A model generated the notes under the pieces. The model had not been told where the DNA came from, searched no databases, and saw only the letters and a list, made by a program, of their open reading frames with translations. A stretch of DNA of 64,000 nt from the NCBI RefSeq assembly GCF_031755915.1, contig NC_083390.1, positions 19,818,501 through 19,882,500 of the forward strand, in the 5' to 3' direction. The position numbers and the translations under genes were made by a program. The DNA comes from Ziziphus jujuba (Eukaryota > Streptophyta > Magnoliopsida > Rosales > Rhamnaceae). Below, one piece after another: positions 1 to 12,939 of this stretch (position 1 is its first letter; the number at the start of each line of letters is the position of its first letter).

Positions 1-620
1 TAAAAATTAAAATTAGACCATTTTATAAACCAAAATGGAGGCCAAAAATGGAAACATGGAAAAATTAGAATAGACCAAAATGGAAAAATGGAAAAATGGT
101 CTCCATTTTATTTTTTTGGTCTAATTTTTATTTTTCCATTTTGAATGGCTTATTATTTGGTCAAACGGAAATTTTTTTCAAAAATGGAAAAAAATAGACT
201 ATGATTCATTTCCATATTGGTATTTTGGTCTAAGATTCATTAGGTCAAAGGGAAAAATTTTCAAAATGGAAAAATTAAACCATTCTGGTCTTTTTTCTTT
301 TTTTTTTATCTATAAAATGAATAAATAAAAAATGCATTTTTTTTAAAAAAATTAAATATTATTTTTCTGTTTCTGAAAAATGAATTATGGTCAAAATAAG
401 AGCAAAACTTTTATTTTATTTTTTAATTTTGGCATTTTTTTTTTTTGGTTTAGGGTTAATTTTTTTTAAAATTTTTGGTCTAATAAAATCAATTTTATTA
501 GACCAAAAATTTCAATTTTATTTTAACATTTTTGGTGTATAATTTTATGTCCAAAAAAGGAATGAATAAAATTTTTTAAATAAAAAATCATAAATATAAA
601 ATAGAAAAATAACAGATGTA
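1..620. repeat. AT-rich foldback repeat, copy 1 (left part, interrupted)
   Basis: This is a run of motifs such as AATTAGACCAAAA and their reverse complements (TTTTGGTCTAATTT), so the segment can fold on itself. The same vocabulary in the same order appears at 17190-18590 and 31970-33000. The left end lies outside the window. The copy stops at 615-620 where a 3.2-kb element is inserted, and its right end resumes at 3835. No coding capacity is seen. Confidence 0.7.
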
Positions 621-3600
621 TGTCATGACCCGTCCAAAATTCCTCACCAGAACCCTAGACAAGCCCTGATCTCAGGGAAACCCTACCAGACCCTCCAATG
701 GAAAATTCGACAGAACCTCCCCTAAAGGTTGGACTTACCACAATTTTCCTGCACTGAAAACACACTTCTAGAAATATCCCCTTATTCCTCCCACATTACT
801 ACAATTTGATTCCACAAATTTACAGCACTTCAAAATGAATAACAGTAAATCAGTGCATAATTAGTAACTAAATGTCCAATACAGTATATAGAGCATTATA
901 AGTTACAGATGAGTGTGAAAGTTATAATACAATAGAATACAAGGAAGCATAACTCTTTGAAACTCAACAGCAACAAATGTCGAGCTTGATTCTGATGTCG
1001 TCTACCACCCCGAACCTAAAGGAACGGAATTTAAAAACGCGAGATGCTAATCATTTCAGTGAGTGACCCTATCTACTGTACAATTACAATAGTAACGAAT
1101 ATTATAGTACATTTGAATAATTAACAATAAATGAGTAAATAAATAATAATTAATTGAAAATAATATTTCTATCAAAACCTTCACGGTTCACTCGGTTGGA
1201 AAAGTTCCCCTTTTAAAACATTTCACAAAACCCAGCAATTATATTTCCCCAAAATCAAGGTAGCCAATAAATAATTAATTAAATAATAAATAAGTGGAAT
1301 ATCAACATTTAAAATACAAAATCATGCAAATAATAATATAGAGCACCACAATTTATATGAAAATATTTACTCAATAATTACCAATAAAATGCAACAATTT
1401 CTTTTTTTTGAAATCCAATGCACTCAGAAAAATAATCCGGAATAAAGTAAATTTTTAATAACAAACAATAAATCATATAAAAAATGTCATAAAAATTATT
1501 TGTTTGAAATAAACGGTAAAATTTAAATAAATTAACCATTTTTAATTGAATAGTATTTCCAAATAATAAGTTTAAAAATTCAAATAAAAAATAGCCTGAC
1601 GCACCACACTATATACCAGTGATGCCCTATGGTACTCAGCGTCCTAAGCACCCTCAGGCGGGGATTAAAGAGAGAACCGGCATACGGTCGCTTCGGCGTC
1701 CCGATAGCGCCGTTGCTAAAACCTGTCATTTCGGCCTAGGAGGAGGGCGGTTATGTGCACTATACTAAACCGGCCTGCCCTCAGGTCCATAGGTAACTCA
1801 TGGGAGACTGTCATCCCGGCCTAGGAGGAGGGCGGTTATGTGCACTATACTAAATCGGTCTGCCCTCAGGTCCATAGGTAACTTACGGGAGACTAAAACC
1901 TGCGCGCTAATCACAATCTCATGTACAGTACAGAACACCAATACTGCATAAGTGCGTCTAAAATAATTAAAATAAAATAAATACCAATAGCCCATTTTTA
2001 TTATTACCAAAAATTTCCGAAATTTACCGTGGGAGTTATAAAAATCTCCAATCCCACATTCCTTGCATTTCTCACCATAAATCATCAATATAGAAAAGAA
2101 ATATGGTTTACTCAAAACCATGAAATCAACCATCTCGCATTATAAATGCATAATTACCTTTTTAAAACATACAGTACCATCATACCAATATTTTTCTTCA
2201 AATCCTTTAAATCAATTTTTTCCTCCAAAATAATATATAAGGCTCACAAAAATATTTAAATATAATCTCTCTTCATAAGCCCTTGATTGTACATGAAAAT
2301 TCTCGGTTAAAATAATAATAATAATAATCCAGAATTTAAATCATAAATTCTTTAAATTTCTCCAATATTCAATCATGGCATCAAAATATATATATATGTA
2401 TGCATATAATCAAACATCCGAAATTTGACATTATAAAATAAATACCCAATTTTATAAAATTCCAACCACATACATATATTTTCCAAATATTCAAATATCA
2501 CCAAATAAATATAAATTATTACCCAAAAATAGTTTTTAAGGTGGGTCACTCACCTGAAGCATGCAATTAATCCAAGATCCTCCATGAGATCAATTCCATG
2601 ACGTACACATGCTCCTAGAACAACAACATTACACATCTCAAATAAATTAATATTTTATTCGGATAAATAATAACCGATATTCGGGGGGTTAAACACAAAC
2701 GTTAACCAAAATTGACGAGTAATATACCGAATCGAAGCTTGAGTGACAAGGATTACTAATCTGGTCTTACTTCTCGGAGATTGGACCGATGGTGGCCGGA
2801 ATCTCGTCGGAAAGCTCTCAGCCTTTAGAGTCTCGATTCTCCTAAACCGTCACGAATTAGAGGAAAATGATCCCGGATCTGAGTTCAGGGGGTCGGAATT
2901 AGTGGGAAAAGGTGGGTGGTGCAACCTGGAACTCGCCGGAATAGTAATTTCTTCGGTGAGCCGTCACAATCACCGGCAACTGTCGCCGCCGGAGGCGCGT
3001 GCGGTGGCCATTGACCTTGATTTTCGGCAGAGAGGTAGGTCTCGAGGTGAGTGTTCCAATGGGACCGGCGGTGAGGCAAACGGTGGCCGGAATTGGGAGA
3101 AATCTGGGTTTGAATGTGGCGGCACTGTCGCCGGAAAAAGCCCCGATCCGGGCTCGTCGCCGGTCGGTTGGCCATGAAATTTTGGGGATTGGCCGAAATG
3201 GAGAGGCGCTAAAGGCAAGATTCGGCCGGAAAAGTTTGCAACTCCAGCAGCCGATGGTTCTCTCTCTCTCTCTCCTCTCTCTCTTTCTCTCTCCTCCACA
3301 CTCTTTTCACACCGGTTTAAAGCCACCGTGGGTGGCACTGTTCACCCATGTGTACCTCTAAGATTTCGACACGTGGAGTCATTGTTCATGCACTGTGCAT
3401 AATTCGAAAATAGAATAACATATTGCGTTAATTGGAAAACTTCGCATGTCCATAACTTTCAAACCACATGTCCAAATCAGACGTGCCGCTAGTCTACGGA
3501 CTCGTATCGATGAGTACTTCATAACTATGCATGAGTCAAAGCTCAACTTTGTATGAATAAAAAGTCAACTTGGGCACCCCTTGGACTGTTTGGACCTCGA

Positions 3601-3834
3601 CTTGTTTTGCTCATAACTTTCAAACCGTAGCTCCGTTTTCAACGTGCTACTAGTTTACGAACTCGTGTCAATGTGTACTTCGTAACGGTACCTCAATCAA
3701 CCTAGAATTCCATTCGAGTCAAAAGGTCAACTTTTAACTCCTTCGGTCAACGGTCAATGGTCAAAGTCAATGGTCAACAGTCAACCTCGGTAAAAGTTGG
3801 AAAATTTCCGTTATACTTTGGGACGGAGTGTTAC
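621..3834. mobile_element. 3.2-kb unclassified element nested in the foldback repeat
   Basis: ATGTA(T) occurs on both sides (616-621 and 3835-3840), and the surrounding repeat continues across it when compared with the copy at 17-18.6 kb, so this is an insertion. The ends are imperfect inverted repeats: the left end begins TGTCATGACCCGTCC, and the reverse complement of the right end reads GTAACACTCCGTCCC. The inside has an 85-bp tandem duplication, a GC-richer stretch (about 2750-3200) with overlapping ORFs on both strands and no recognisable domain, and a CT-rich tract (about 3260-3300). No transposase, reverse transcriptase, PBS or polypurine tract was recognised. It may be a long solo LTR or a non-autonomous DNA element. 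Confidence 0.65.
1723..1892. repeat. 85-bp tandem duplication (two units)
   Basis: Two near-identical units start at 1723 and 1808. Each contains CGGCCTAGGAGGAGGGCGG, then a TATGTGCACTATACTAAA stretch, and ends in GGGAGACT. They differ at only a few positions, so the duplication is fairly recent. It lies inside the 3.2-kb element. Confidence 0.85.
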
Positions 3835-4035
3835 ATGTATTTTTTAAATTTTTTTAAAAATAATTTTTTAAAAAATAATCATGATATCATATTAATGTCA
3901 GCATCATCAACTTTAATATTGGTATTATAAATTGAACCAATTTACAACGATTTTAAAATTTCAAAATTTAATTCACACAAATAAAAAATTCAGAGCTGAA
4001 ATTACACAACTCTGAAATGTCGAGATAACAAAATA
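3835..4035. repeat. Right end of foldback copy 1
   Basis: The sequence after the nested element resumes the foldback repeat. It carries ACCAATTTACAAC and TTTTAAAATTTCAAAATTT-type motifs that match the right end of the full copy near 18480-18560. Confidence 0.6.
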
Positions 4036-6135
4036 TAATTTATCCTAATATATATATATATATATATATATACATATGCAATTCAAATTGTACTTTTCAT
4101 TTTTATTAACGTGGAACACCTTCCAGTTTGGGTTTATATTATATAGGTGACCATCTAGATCTATTTTTCTCCTAGATGGCTGGTTATTATAAATCTACTG
4201 CGTCATTTTAAAAAAAAAAAAATCTAGAATGCTTACTTAGCATTTTCCTTATTTAAAATACTATTGCTTTGCCTTAATTGAAATGCTACAGCAAGGATAA
4301 CTTTAGAATGTTTAGGAAAAAAAAAAAAAAGAAAGCAACAGACGAAGAAGAAGAAGAAGAAGTTTTGAACTGTGGAAATGGCATAACCTACACAACCCAT
4401 AAAAGGTAGCACATAATAATTTAACATGATAAGCAAATTCAGCCAACTACATTTAATTGCGATATGTGGCTAGGAATAGGATCATGTCCCAAACCATTTG
4501 GCTAGGACAATCAATTTAATCAACAATTTTATTAATTAATTTGGTTTTTCTCTGTCATTTGCGTTATTTAATTAAAAATAATGACTGGTACTGCACAACA
4601 TCGGATTGTCAACTCTGTGTGATGCTTGTTTAACAAAGCTATGGTCACAAGCTTGTTTAAAAAAAAATTAGCAAGTACTTTTTTTTTTTTCATTTTTCTT
4701 TTTTTACAATAGTTGAGGTACATCATAATATTAAGATTTCTTAATATTATTTAAGCCTGCATCTAATTTGGAATTTTTCATAATTGATTTTCAGTATTCA
4801 GCGCAAACAGCTTTCGTAATCACTCTAGCTAGGCCATTAGCCAGGAATCGCGCCCTTGGTCTCTCTCGATCCAGAGCTCATAGTAGGCGAGGGAGGACGG
4901 ACGGGAAAGGTAACTCACTGATGCAGCCTCAAACTCTGTTGGGGCCCAATAGCCATGAATTCTGTATTTTCTTCGTTGTTGCTAATTAATGTTTTATGAC
5001 TTTAACATACACAACAAATTGGAATGTGGAGGAGGGTCAGAGTAATCAAGAAGACTGTAAATTCTCAAGTCAGTGAAAAATGAAATTGCACTTGGAATAT
5101 GGGTTACGATTGACATTTAAATATGCTAATGAAGTCTGAAGAATTAGGCGTTATTTTATTGAATTTTAAAAGGCAATAATTTCAATATAATCCAAGTTGA
5201 CTTTCCCTGATATTTTCTTTGTTCTGTTGCTGAACTCTATAAAATTTTCATCTTCATTTCAACTCCTTCCTCAGTGTATAAATAATTCCATAACCATATT
5301 AAACACCAGGAACATATTCAAAATTAGTGAACAAATTCACCATAAGTTAACCACTTACTAAAATTTGAACCAACTTAATGTTTTATCAAACAAGAAGTTG
5401 AAGCATAGTACGTTGAAGGAAAGGAAGATTTAGCATCCAATGAACAATGCTACTTTGTTATATCCCCTTTGTTAGTATAAATAAGAACTCAATAAAAACA
5501 GTGTTACATAAATTGGTATTCAAAATGTTAGTTAATAAATTTAGTGATTCTAACATAAAGTTTCCAAAATTCTGTGATTCTAACTTAAATTTTCCTTCTA
5601 AGAATTACAAAATACCATCAAACTCAAGTGGATCTCTCTAATCTATTTGTCAATTTGAGGGTAAAATGTATACGAATATCCTACATAAATTAAATCCTAG
5701 TTAAATCAATGTTCCATCAAAATCCAAATTCACTTCATTTTCCATGTTTTATATACTTAGCTAGGAAACAAAATACAAGAGGAAAACAGAGAGAACAGAC
5801 AAGAGGTTTATGTAAAAGCTATAATATATGTATTACTAAAGATTTGAATTTATATACAAGTGCTTTATATAGAGCTCTCATCACGGCACCGACTAATTAA
5901 ACATAGATTAATTGCAAAATTGCAAGAGACAATTGACAGTGACGAAAACTTAGTTATGTTGACTGTATAGTTACAGACGATGACCTGGCAGCTTATGTGG
6001 CAAGAGGTCCTTGTTCCACACTCTCAAAACTTATTTCATACAATATGCATATATATATATATATATATAGATGGAACATTTCAAACTTGATTTCCATACC
6101 ATAATCGCTTTCATTAAGCACTAGTAGTATAATAT
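4036..6135. other. Intergenic, no gene recognised
   Basis: This is AT-rich sequence with (TA)n runs near 4045-4070 and 6045-6070 and a short GAA run near 4345-4360. A GC-richer patch at about 4800-4930 has an open frame but no recognisable domain and no splice context. It probably includes the 3' untranslated region and downstream flank of the minus-strand MLP gene that ends at 6136. Confidence 0.5.
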
Positions 6136-6887
6136 TTAAAGGATATTTGTAACGGTAGTATTAGGATTAAGATGATGAGCTTCAACATCTTTGACGATGT
6201 TCAGTGCAAGGTCGATATAAGAATGTGGATGTGGGATTTCCTCGCTCAATTTTTCATAGTCCATAGTCCATTTGACCAAACTGCCCTCTTCCTTATCGGT
6301 TACCTGAATAGTAGCCTTGAAGCTCTTGTAATGCTCCAAAATTGCTCCATCCAAGATGCTGAATGTTATAGACTTGTTATCATCGTCCACAACTTCAACT
6401 TTCTCCTTAATACTCAATTGCTTTCCATCTACGATTAATTTTTCATAAAATAAAATATGCGTTAATTAGCAAAGGGTAATACTGGCATATCTTATATATA
6501 TATATACACATAAAAAACTAACATTAAGATTTTTTATATTTTTTTTTAAGGAATTCCCATGCTACATAAGGTTTAACAGCCAAATATTCGTATTTAAACA
6601 ATATTTGAGTTATGAATATTAGTTATTCCACAAAAATAATTAAATAATTTTGATTAAAAGGAAAATAGGGCTTTTATAGTATTTAAGACAATATAAATTT
6701 AATGGTTATAGTTAACAAATAATTTGTAATAAAGCTTATAAGTACAAAATTCAAATGTTTCATTGAATTTATATACTCTGTTGTTGCATATAAATTTAAA
6801 ATTATTAAATCTTTCTTTATACTAGATATATTTGATATATTTTTTACTGCTATTTTTACACAAATAAATTAAATAGAGATTCACTGC

Positions 6888-6926
<39 letters not shown>

Positions 6927-8167
6927 TTAAAAGAGGGTGAGAGTTATGTCTTCATGTTTATGTTCCTTACATAACATGGAAAAGTGTTGATGCTGCAAAC
7001 AGAAAAGATTACAATTCATTTATTGAATTGAAAGATGAGTGGCAACCTTTTTGCACTTGTCATGTCAATAAATTTTCAATGTAAAGTAGTTCTTCTTTAT
7101 TGGCATTTAGATTATATTAAGTAGATTATATTAAGATTAAGATTTAAAAATTAATTCGTGATTAGTAAAGTATAGTTATACCAACAAAGTAAATGCTATA
7201 GGGACCAGGGATCCATAAATTTATTTTTAAACCTTAATTCTTAAAGTGATACAATGATTGATAAAGAAAATTTTTAGTAAAACCATTAAATCAACCTAAT
7301 TAGAGACTTTATATATTTATATACTTCTATTATTTTTCTATCAAAATGTTTTAATAGTTTTCCCATGATAACCTTTATTATTAATCATGAAATTAATTCA
7401 ACAGATGAGATTCAAAAATTTTATCTTGAATTATATGAGTTTAGTAAAATATTAATATTTTATGAGGACAATATAAACCATTATGAAATGGTAAGATAAA
7501 CCTAAAATATATTTTTAAATTTTAGCTACTGAAGCAATCCAAAAGAAAATCCTATATTTATAATGTTTTAATATTTTCATGGAATTTTTTATAGCTTGGT
7601 TGGGAAAATATCCCACATATTGTTTCCCAATAAAAATGTCATGAATAAAATAATTACCTTATAGCTATTGAATTCCACAAAAATTATAAAGTCCAGCACT
7701 ATTATATAAAGTACAATGGCACTACCTTATTAAAGTCTTATCAAAAAATGTTTTCCTACACAAAAATTTATTAAGGATTCATTGGTAAGAGAAGATATAT
7801 ATATATATATATATATATATAAATTTTATTTGTTTGGGCATCACTGCTTAGCTTAGCCACATATAATTGAAAATATATCTTATAAATTATGTATAATCAG
7901 ACAGCAGATCTCTCGGTTTATAATGGAGGGACAAGGCATAATATCAAATCTTTGTATATGTATATATACACACACGTTACCTAAGGTATAATCCCAGTTC
8001 TTGACAGAGCCGAGAGTGCCCCAATCGCCTTCTTGTAACTCCACTTTTTGAACGATATCAGAGGATATGTTGGGAAGAACATGGAGCTGGGTCTTAAAGA
8101 TATTGTAAACCACAAAAGCAGCAGCCTTTATCTCCACCTCTGCCTCCAACTTACCAACCAAGGCCAT
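6136..8167 (-). CDS. MLP-like protein (Bet v 1 superfamily), gene A
   Basis: There are two exons on the minus strand: 8167-7981 and 6428-6136. The 1552-bp intron has GT at 7980-7979 and AG just before 6428. The joined frame (187+293 nt) gives 159 residues. MALVGKLEAEVEIK and the EGDWGTLGSVKNW block mark the N-terminal half. KEKVEVVDDDNKSITF, LEHYKSFKA and a long C-terminal helix ending in VKDVEAHH mark the rest. The phase-1 junction gives YTLDGK, as is usual in the family. MLPs are small cytosolic proteins with a hydrophobic cavity, thought to bind hydrophobic ligands in stress and development; the ligand here is unknown. It differs from its neighbours in a much longer intron and a C-terminal extension of about 8-9 residues. 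A TATA-like box lies about 105 bp upstream of the ATG. Confidence 0.9.
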
Positions 8168-8272
8168 TTATGCCTATTCCCTATTTAGGAATAATAATCC
8201 AGAATCCCAGTTGATTATGAACCTGATTGATATTTTGGCTATGGTTTGGCCTTCTTTGATCGCTTCCTTCAA

Positions 8273-8282
8273 CCTTTAAATA
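8273..8282 (-). promoter_or_regulatory. TATA-like box of MLP gene A
   Basis: Reading the minus strand gives TATTTAAAGG about 105 bp upstream of the ATG at 8167, which suits a plant core promoter. The call rests on sequence and position only. Confidence 0.45.
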
Positions 8283-8382
8283 GAGACTATTAATTAAGAA
8301 ATTGAATTACTCAACTTCTCTTTCTCTCCGGTCCCACTCCCTGCCTTAACTAATTAAATTTTTACTGAAATATTTGGTGACG

Positions 8383-8422
<40 letters not shown>

Positions 8423-9259
8423 TAGAAGTAGAAAAAGAAAAGGAAAATCATTTCTATGGAGACTACACTGCGAGAGTTTACAAGTAAAATTAATCTAATG
8501 GCATGCCATTTGTTGCACCCACACCTTTGATATCGTGGGTTTAAATCATCTCCTCTCTTTTAAATTATAATATTAATATAAGCCTGGTATAATATAGAAC
8601 AATAATAATAAAGGAGACTTTGAGAGCTAGCACTAGCTAGCCACGTTAGCTCTTATTTAATTAATTTATTTATTATTACTATTATTTCTTCTTTGGTAAC
8701 GCTAGCCACAATAGCTCCTCCAATCATACAATATAGCAATCACATTTCAATCCATTTTGAGCTGAATTAGTACTACTTCAGACTATATTGTTTTGTTTCA
8801 TCTTATTGTCTATTTTTTTTGGTGTAATTTTGTCAAACCTTGTTTAAAAAAAAAAAAGAAAAAAAAAAGGAGAGAATGGACAATTTGACTTTAATTATAA
8901 CATAATCGAGGAGCAAATTGCTTAGAAAAATGTTTATATATATATATAGATATAATGGAAAATTGAAATCATGTAAAAGTTCAAGTTGAGTTTACTAATA
9001 TATAAATTAATCTTCCCGCATTTGAAATATAGAAGTCTTCATGGTTACCAACTCCAGCTTACATAATATTGGTATATAGAAGATTCTACATATATTTTTG
9101 GGTAGGATATGCTTCTTTCTGTATTATTCTTCTAGAAATGCCCTTTCTTATACCCTCCTTTTCATCAGTGCAAATTAATTTGCAACCCTATTAGTACGCT
9201 ATACATACCTATAGGGTTAAACCGTAGTCTAACAATTTATAATTCATATATTATGTACA
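8283..9259. other. Upstream intergenic region, no gene seen
   Basis: The stretch holds a (TA)n tract at about 8384-8416, A/T homopolymers and no credible ORF. It is the promoter-distal flank of MLP gene A. Confidence 0.5.
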
Positions 9260-9660
9260 TAAATTAATAATTTTCAGAAAAATTGCACATTATTATATGA
9301 AGTTTAGGGTTTACGTAATCTGAATTGTAAAGTTTCCATTTAAACGATTTGGTCTCTAAAGTTTAAAATTCGATGCAAATTGATCTAATTTCTAATAGAG
9401 CTACTAAATTTAAAAGCTGATATCTTAATTTACTTTTCAAAAATAAAAATATATATTTAAAAAATTGAAAAAAAAAGTACATTTGTTATTTTTTTATTTT
9501 ATATTTATGGTTTTTAATTTGAAAATTTGTACCATTACCTTTTTATTTGAATTAAAACATCCATAATCAGAATTAAATATTTTTGGATCAAAAATTAAAA
9601 TTAAAATAAAATTGAAATTTGTTGAAAATTAAAAATATTTTTTATGCCCATAACAAAAAT
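9260..9660. repeat. Partial copy of the foldback repeat (left arm only)
   Basis: GAAGTTTAGGGTTTACG, the TAATCAGAATTAAATATTTT stretch and AAATTAAAATAAAATTGAAA follow the same order as the left arm of the copy at 17190-17620. The homology stops near TTTTTTATGCCCATAAC, so the right arm is missing. Confidence 0.6.
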
Positions 9661-10016
9661 GGAGGGAAAAAATAAAATAAAAGAAAGAAGAAGGAAGTGC
9701 ATGTACGATTACTATCTATTATAAATTTCTGCTCCTCTCTCTCCCTTTCTCTCACTCTGTAATTCTTTTTTTATCGTTCACTCGTACATTATAATATTAC
9801 CAGTTGATGGTTCAGAAAGATCTATTCAACACTTCGTTTTCAGATCTTTTGCTGTGATACACAAGATTACCTCAAAACAAGAAACACAGACACAAATAAA
9901 TAAATATATTCGATCATTTACTTATCATCTAGATTCTAAATTGCTACAAGTATATAACATTAGTTTTTTTAGTATTATTGATATCTATATACTGTTAAGG
10001 TAATGTATAAAACTAA

Positions 10017-10381
10017 GGGCAAATTTCATTTACTTTAATTCAATTTTACTATAATTACATTTAGATATATATTTTTGAAAAATTATCATTAATTTTTTTT
10101 GTTATATTTATCAAAAACAACCCATTTATCAATTTTTTGTTTTTTTTACTGTTAAATGCTAAAGAAAAATAATAATCAATCTTTTATGATTGAATAATGT
10201 TATGAAAATATAATTATGATATTTAACTGTTAAAATTATTGATAAAAACTAAAAAATGGGATCTAAATGATGATATTTTAAAAGTGTGGTTTAAATATAA
10301 TTAAATCAAAATTGAAGGGGTCTAAATAAAATTCTTCCTAAAAATATAATTAAGACAAAATTGATAGAGTCTAATTATCCC
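10017..10381. mobile_element. Tourist-like MITE (about 365 bp)
   Basis: The two halves are inverted copies. The left end is GGGCAAATTTCATTTAC and the reverse complement of the right end is GGGATAATTAGACTC, followed in both by T-rich sequence with TCAATTTT. TAA lies immediately outside both ends (10014-10016 and 10382-10384), the TSD type used by PIF/Harbinger-derived Tourist MITEs. The family assignment is inferred from TSD and ends, because no transposase is present. Confidence 0.55.
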
Positions 10382-12234
10382 TAAAAATAATGATAAACCA
10401 TGTTACATCAATTTAAGATTTTAGAAATAGAAATCATTCAATTTATACTTTTTATTTTTTCAAATAAAAAATATGTTTAGGGTCATATCATAGACATCAA
10501 ACTAAAGGTCTTGCACCATGCGGCATAGCAGTATGGAACTTTCTAAGATAATAATGAAGTTTTTTAAGATTTGAGTAACATCTTTCAAACCCATATATGA
10601 TAATTGAGTGGTTTTCTTTCACTAAACTACTACCTGTAATATGGTGATTCAATTCATACTTTGTTAAACTTATTCCAAGTAATATTTATTATGTAAAATC
10701 TTTTTTTAAACTGCTTTTTCTGGATTTTAACCTTATTATTTTGCTATTTACAGTTTATATACACATGTATGTATGTGAATATAATTTCCAATTCAAATCA
10801 ATTTTTTAATATCAAAATTAATGTTTTTTTTTTTTTAACTTTTGAATTATATCAAAAATTGAAATTTAAAAATATATTTGTTAATCATCAGATTCCAACA
10901 AATCTTATTTTCCTTAAATAAAATTTTCCTACTAGTAGCTTGCATTCGGTTTAAGATGGTATAATATAGATGACACATATCCTATCAATTTTGATGAAGT
11001 GTATGAATTGATATTGTCAATTTTTCTAGATATATATATATATATATATATATTAATCATACATCCTATCAACTTTGGCTGGCCTAATGAAAAATAACTA
11101 CATATATACAATGACGTAACTAAAAATAAATAAATAAAACTGAAAATATGATACCATGTTACGTTGCTTATCATAAATCTAATAACATTGTTTAGTAAAT
11201 TATTTCACCATGAAGTGTACAGTTCACCATTGTCAACGAGCACTAATGAATTTCATTATAGATATGAGTAATTGGATACATTTAATTTATGTTTTGACTT
11301 TTTTGAGCTAAAAGTCTTTCAAGTAATTTCTTCAAAGACATTACTTTGTATTATGATAATTTTAGTAACTACTCTTTTTGTTGGCCCCCAAAAAAAGCAA
11401 ATGAATTGGCCCAGTCTTCTAAATTTAGATTATTGCTGTAATAGCTTTTCTTTTTTATTCAATGAATTTCTAATTTAAACAAAAAAAATCTTACAAATAA
11501 AAGTGAACTTTTTGAATGTTGAATTAAATTGCCATATAAATATAAATATTAGGAGTGATGAATATTATTAGTAGTGGTAGAAATATTTTTTAATATAATT
11601 ATATATAAAAGCAACTTAATAATAATATAAATTGTAAAAATTAACATAATACATATATAAATATAATATTATTTTTAAAAATTATTATTCAATAATAACG
11701 TGTAGAAGGTTAACACGGTACATTCATTGTTTACTATTAATACAAAAAGTTCTTATAAACATCGTAATTTTTTTTTTTTCTGTAAAAACAGAATTTTTTA
11801 AAAAGTCAATTTTAAAAAATTAATAATATTTTTGGAGATTAGTGAAAAATAGTTTTTTGAATTAGCCATCGATATTGTCCCATCACATCCACATTGAAGA
11901 CGCTGCAACATTGAATGGATAAGCAATAAGCAGTGAACAAGTCTTGCTAATCCCGGCAAGGCCTGAGTTGTCTGTAGAGCACATGGTGACTCATTGATTG
12001 TGATCCACATATTTTATACATATGGATTCACCAAATCTTATGAGATTTGGATCTGCGTCAGTTGATTGAAACCACCATTTTAATTAGTATTGTCGTCTTT
12101 ATCGGTAAATTACTTATGACATCGGAATCTAAAAAGAAGGATTAATTGGATTTCATTAATGGAACGTGTGATGTCTAAAATTGAAATAAAACAATATATA
12201 AGATCTTATGACATAACAATATGTAAATTTAAAA
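10382..12234. other. Intergenic, no gene recognised
   Basis: AT-rich DNA with a (TA)n tract near 11030-11052. Around 11865-12010 is a GC-richer patch with a 70-codon minus-strand frame that matches no family I recognise. Nothing else is supportable. Confidence 0.45.
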
Positions 12235-12716
12235 GACAAATATCACTTTGCCCCTCTATTTTTATTATTTTTTTCACAAATGTATCTTTATTATAGAAAA
12301 TCTCAGTATAATCTTTTTTTTATATTTCATTTTTCTTGCAGTTTAGCCCGTTTTATTAGTCAAACCATTCACAATTTTTTTTTTAAAATTTATTAACTAT
12401 AAATGTTCTTGTGACATTTTATACATTTATAAAAAAAAAAGTATAATTATTATTTGAAAAAACTATAAAAATTATAAAGATAAATAAATTATTGGTATGT
12501 ATAAATAAGTAAAAAGGTTAGAAGTTTTATTCAAACAAAATATGTAAGTTGACTAACAATTAAACTACTAAAAGGGACTAAAGTGAAACAAACATAAAAT
12601 GTGAGAGGTTAAAATAAAACAAAAATAAAATGTAAAACGGCTATAGTAAAAATTTCAAAGTAAAAATGTATTTGTGAAAAAAATTTTAAAAAGAGGATGG
12701 CAGATTGATATTTATC
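12235..12716. mobile_element. MITE-like element with long inverted arms (about 480 bp)
   Basis: The left arm starts GACAAATATCACTTTGCCCC. The reverse complement of the right arm starts GGATAAATATCAATCTGCC. Both continue through TTTTTTTCACAAAT and a TTTAGCCCGTTTTA / CTTTAGTCCCTTTTA pair. There is no ORF. The arms have diverged, so it is an old insertion. The TSD is not clear. Confidence 0.55.
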
Positions 12717-12939
12717 CTACAGCAAAAACAAGGGACTTCCAATTGCTCAATATAGAATAATAATTGTATTGGTAATTTTATATGTATCAACATTTTGGTA
12801 AATAGTATTAATACATTGTATAATTAGATTTTTTTTTTCCATAATCATAAATCGTAAATAATCTATCAATCATAATTGTTTATTAAAATTTTTATAAATA
12901 AATTTAGTAAATTAAAAAAAAAAAAAAAAAGAGAAAAGA

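Noticed and set aside
2743..3361. Overlapping ORFs of 96-144 codons on both strands
   Set aside because: They lie inside the 3.2-kb nested element in GC-richer DNA, overlap in several frames and have no recognisable domain or splice context.
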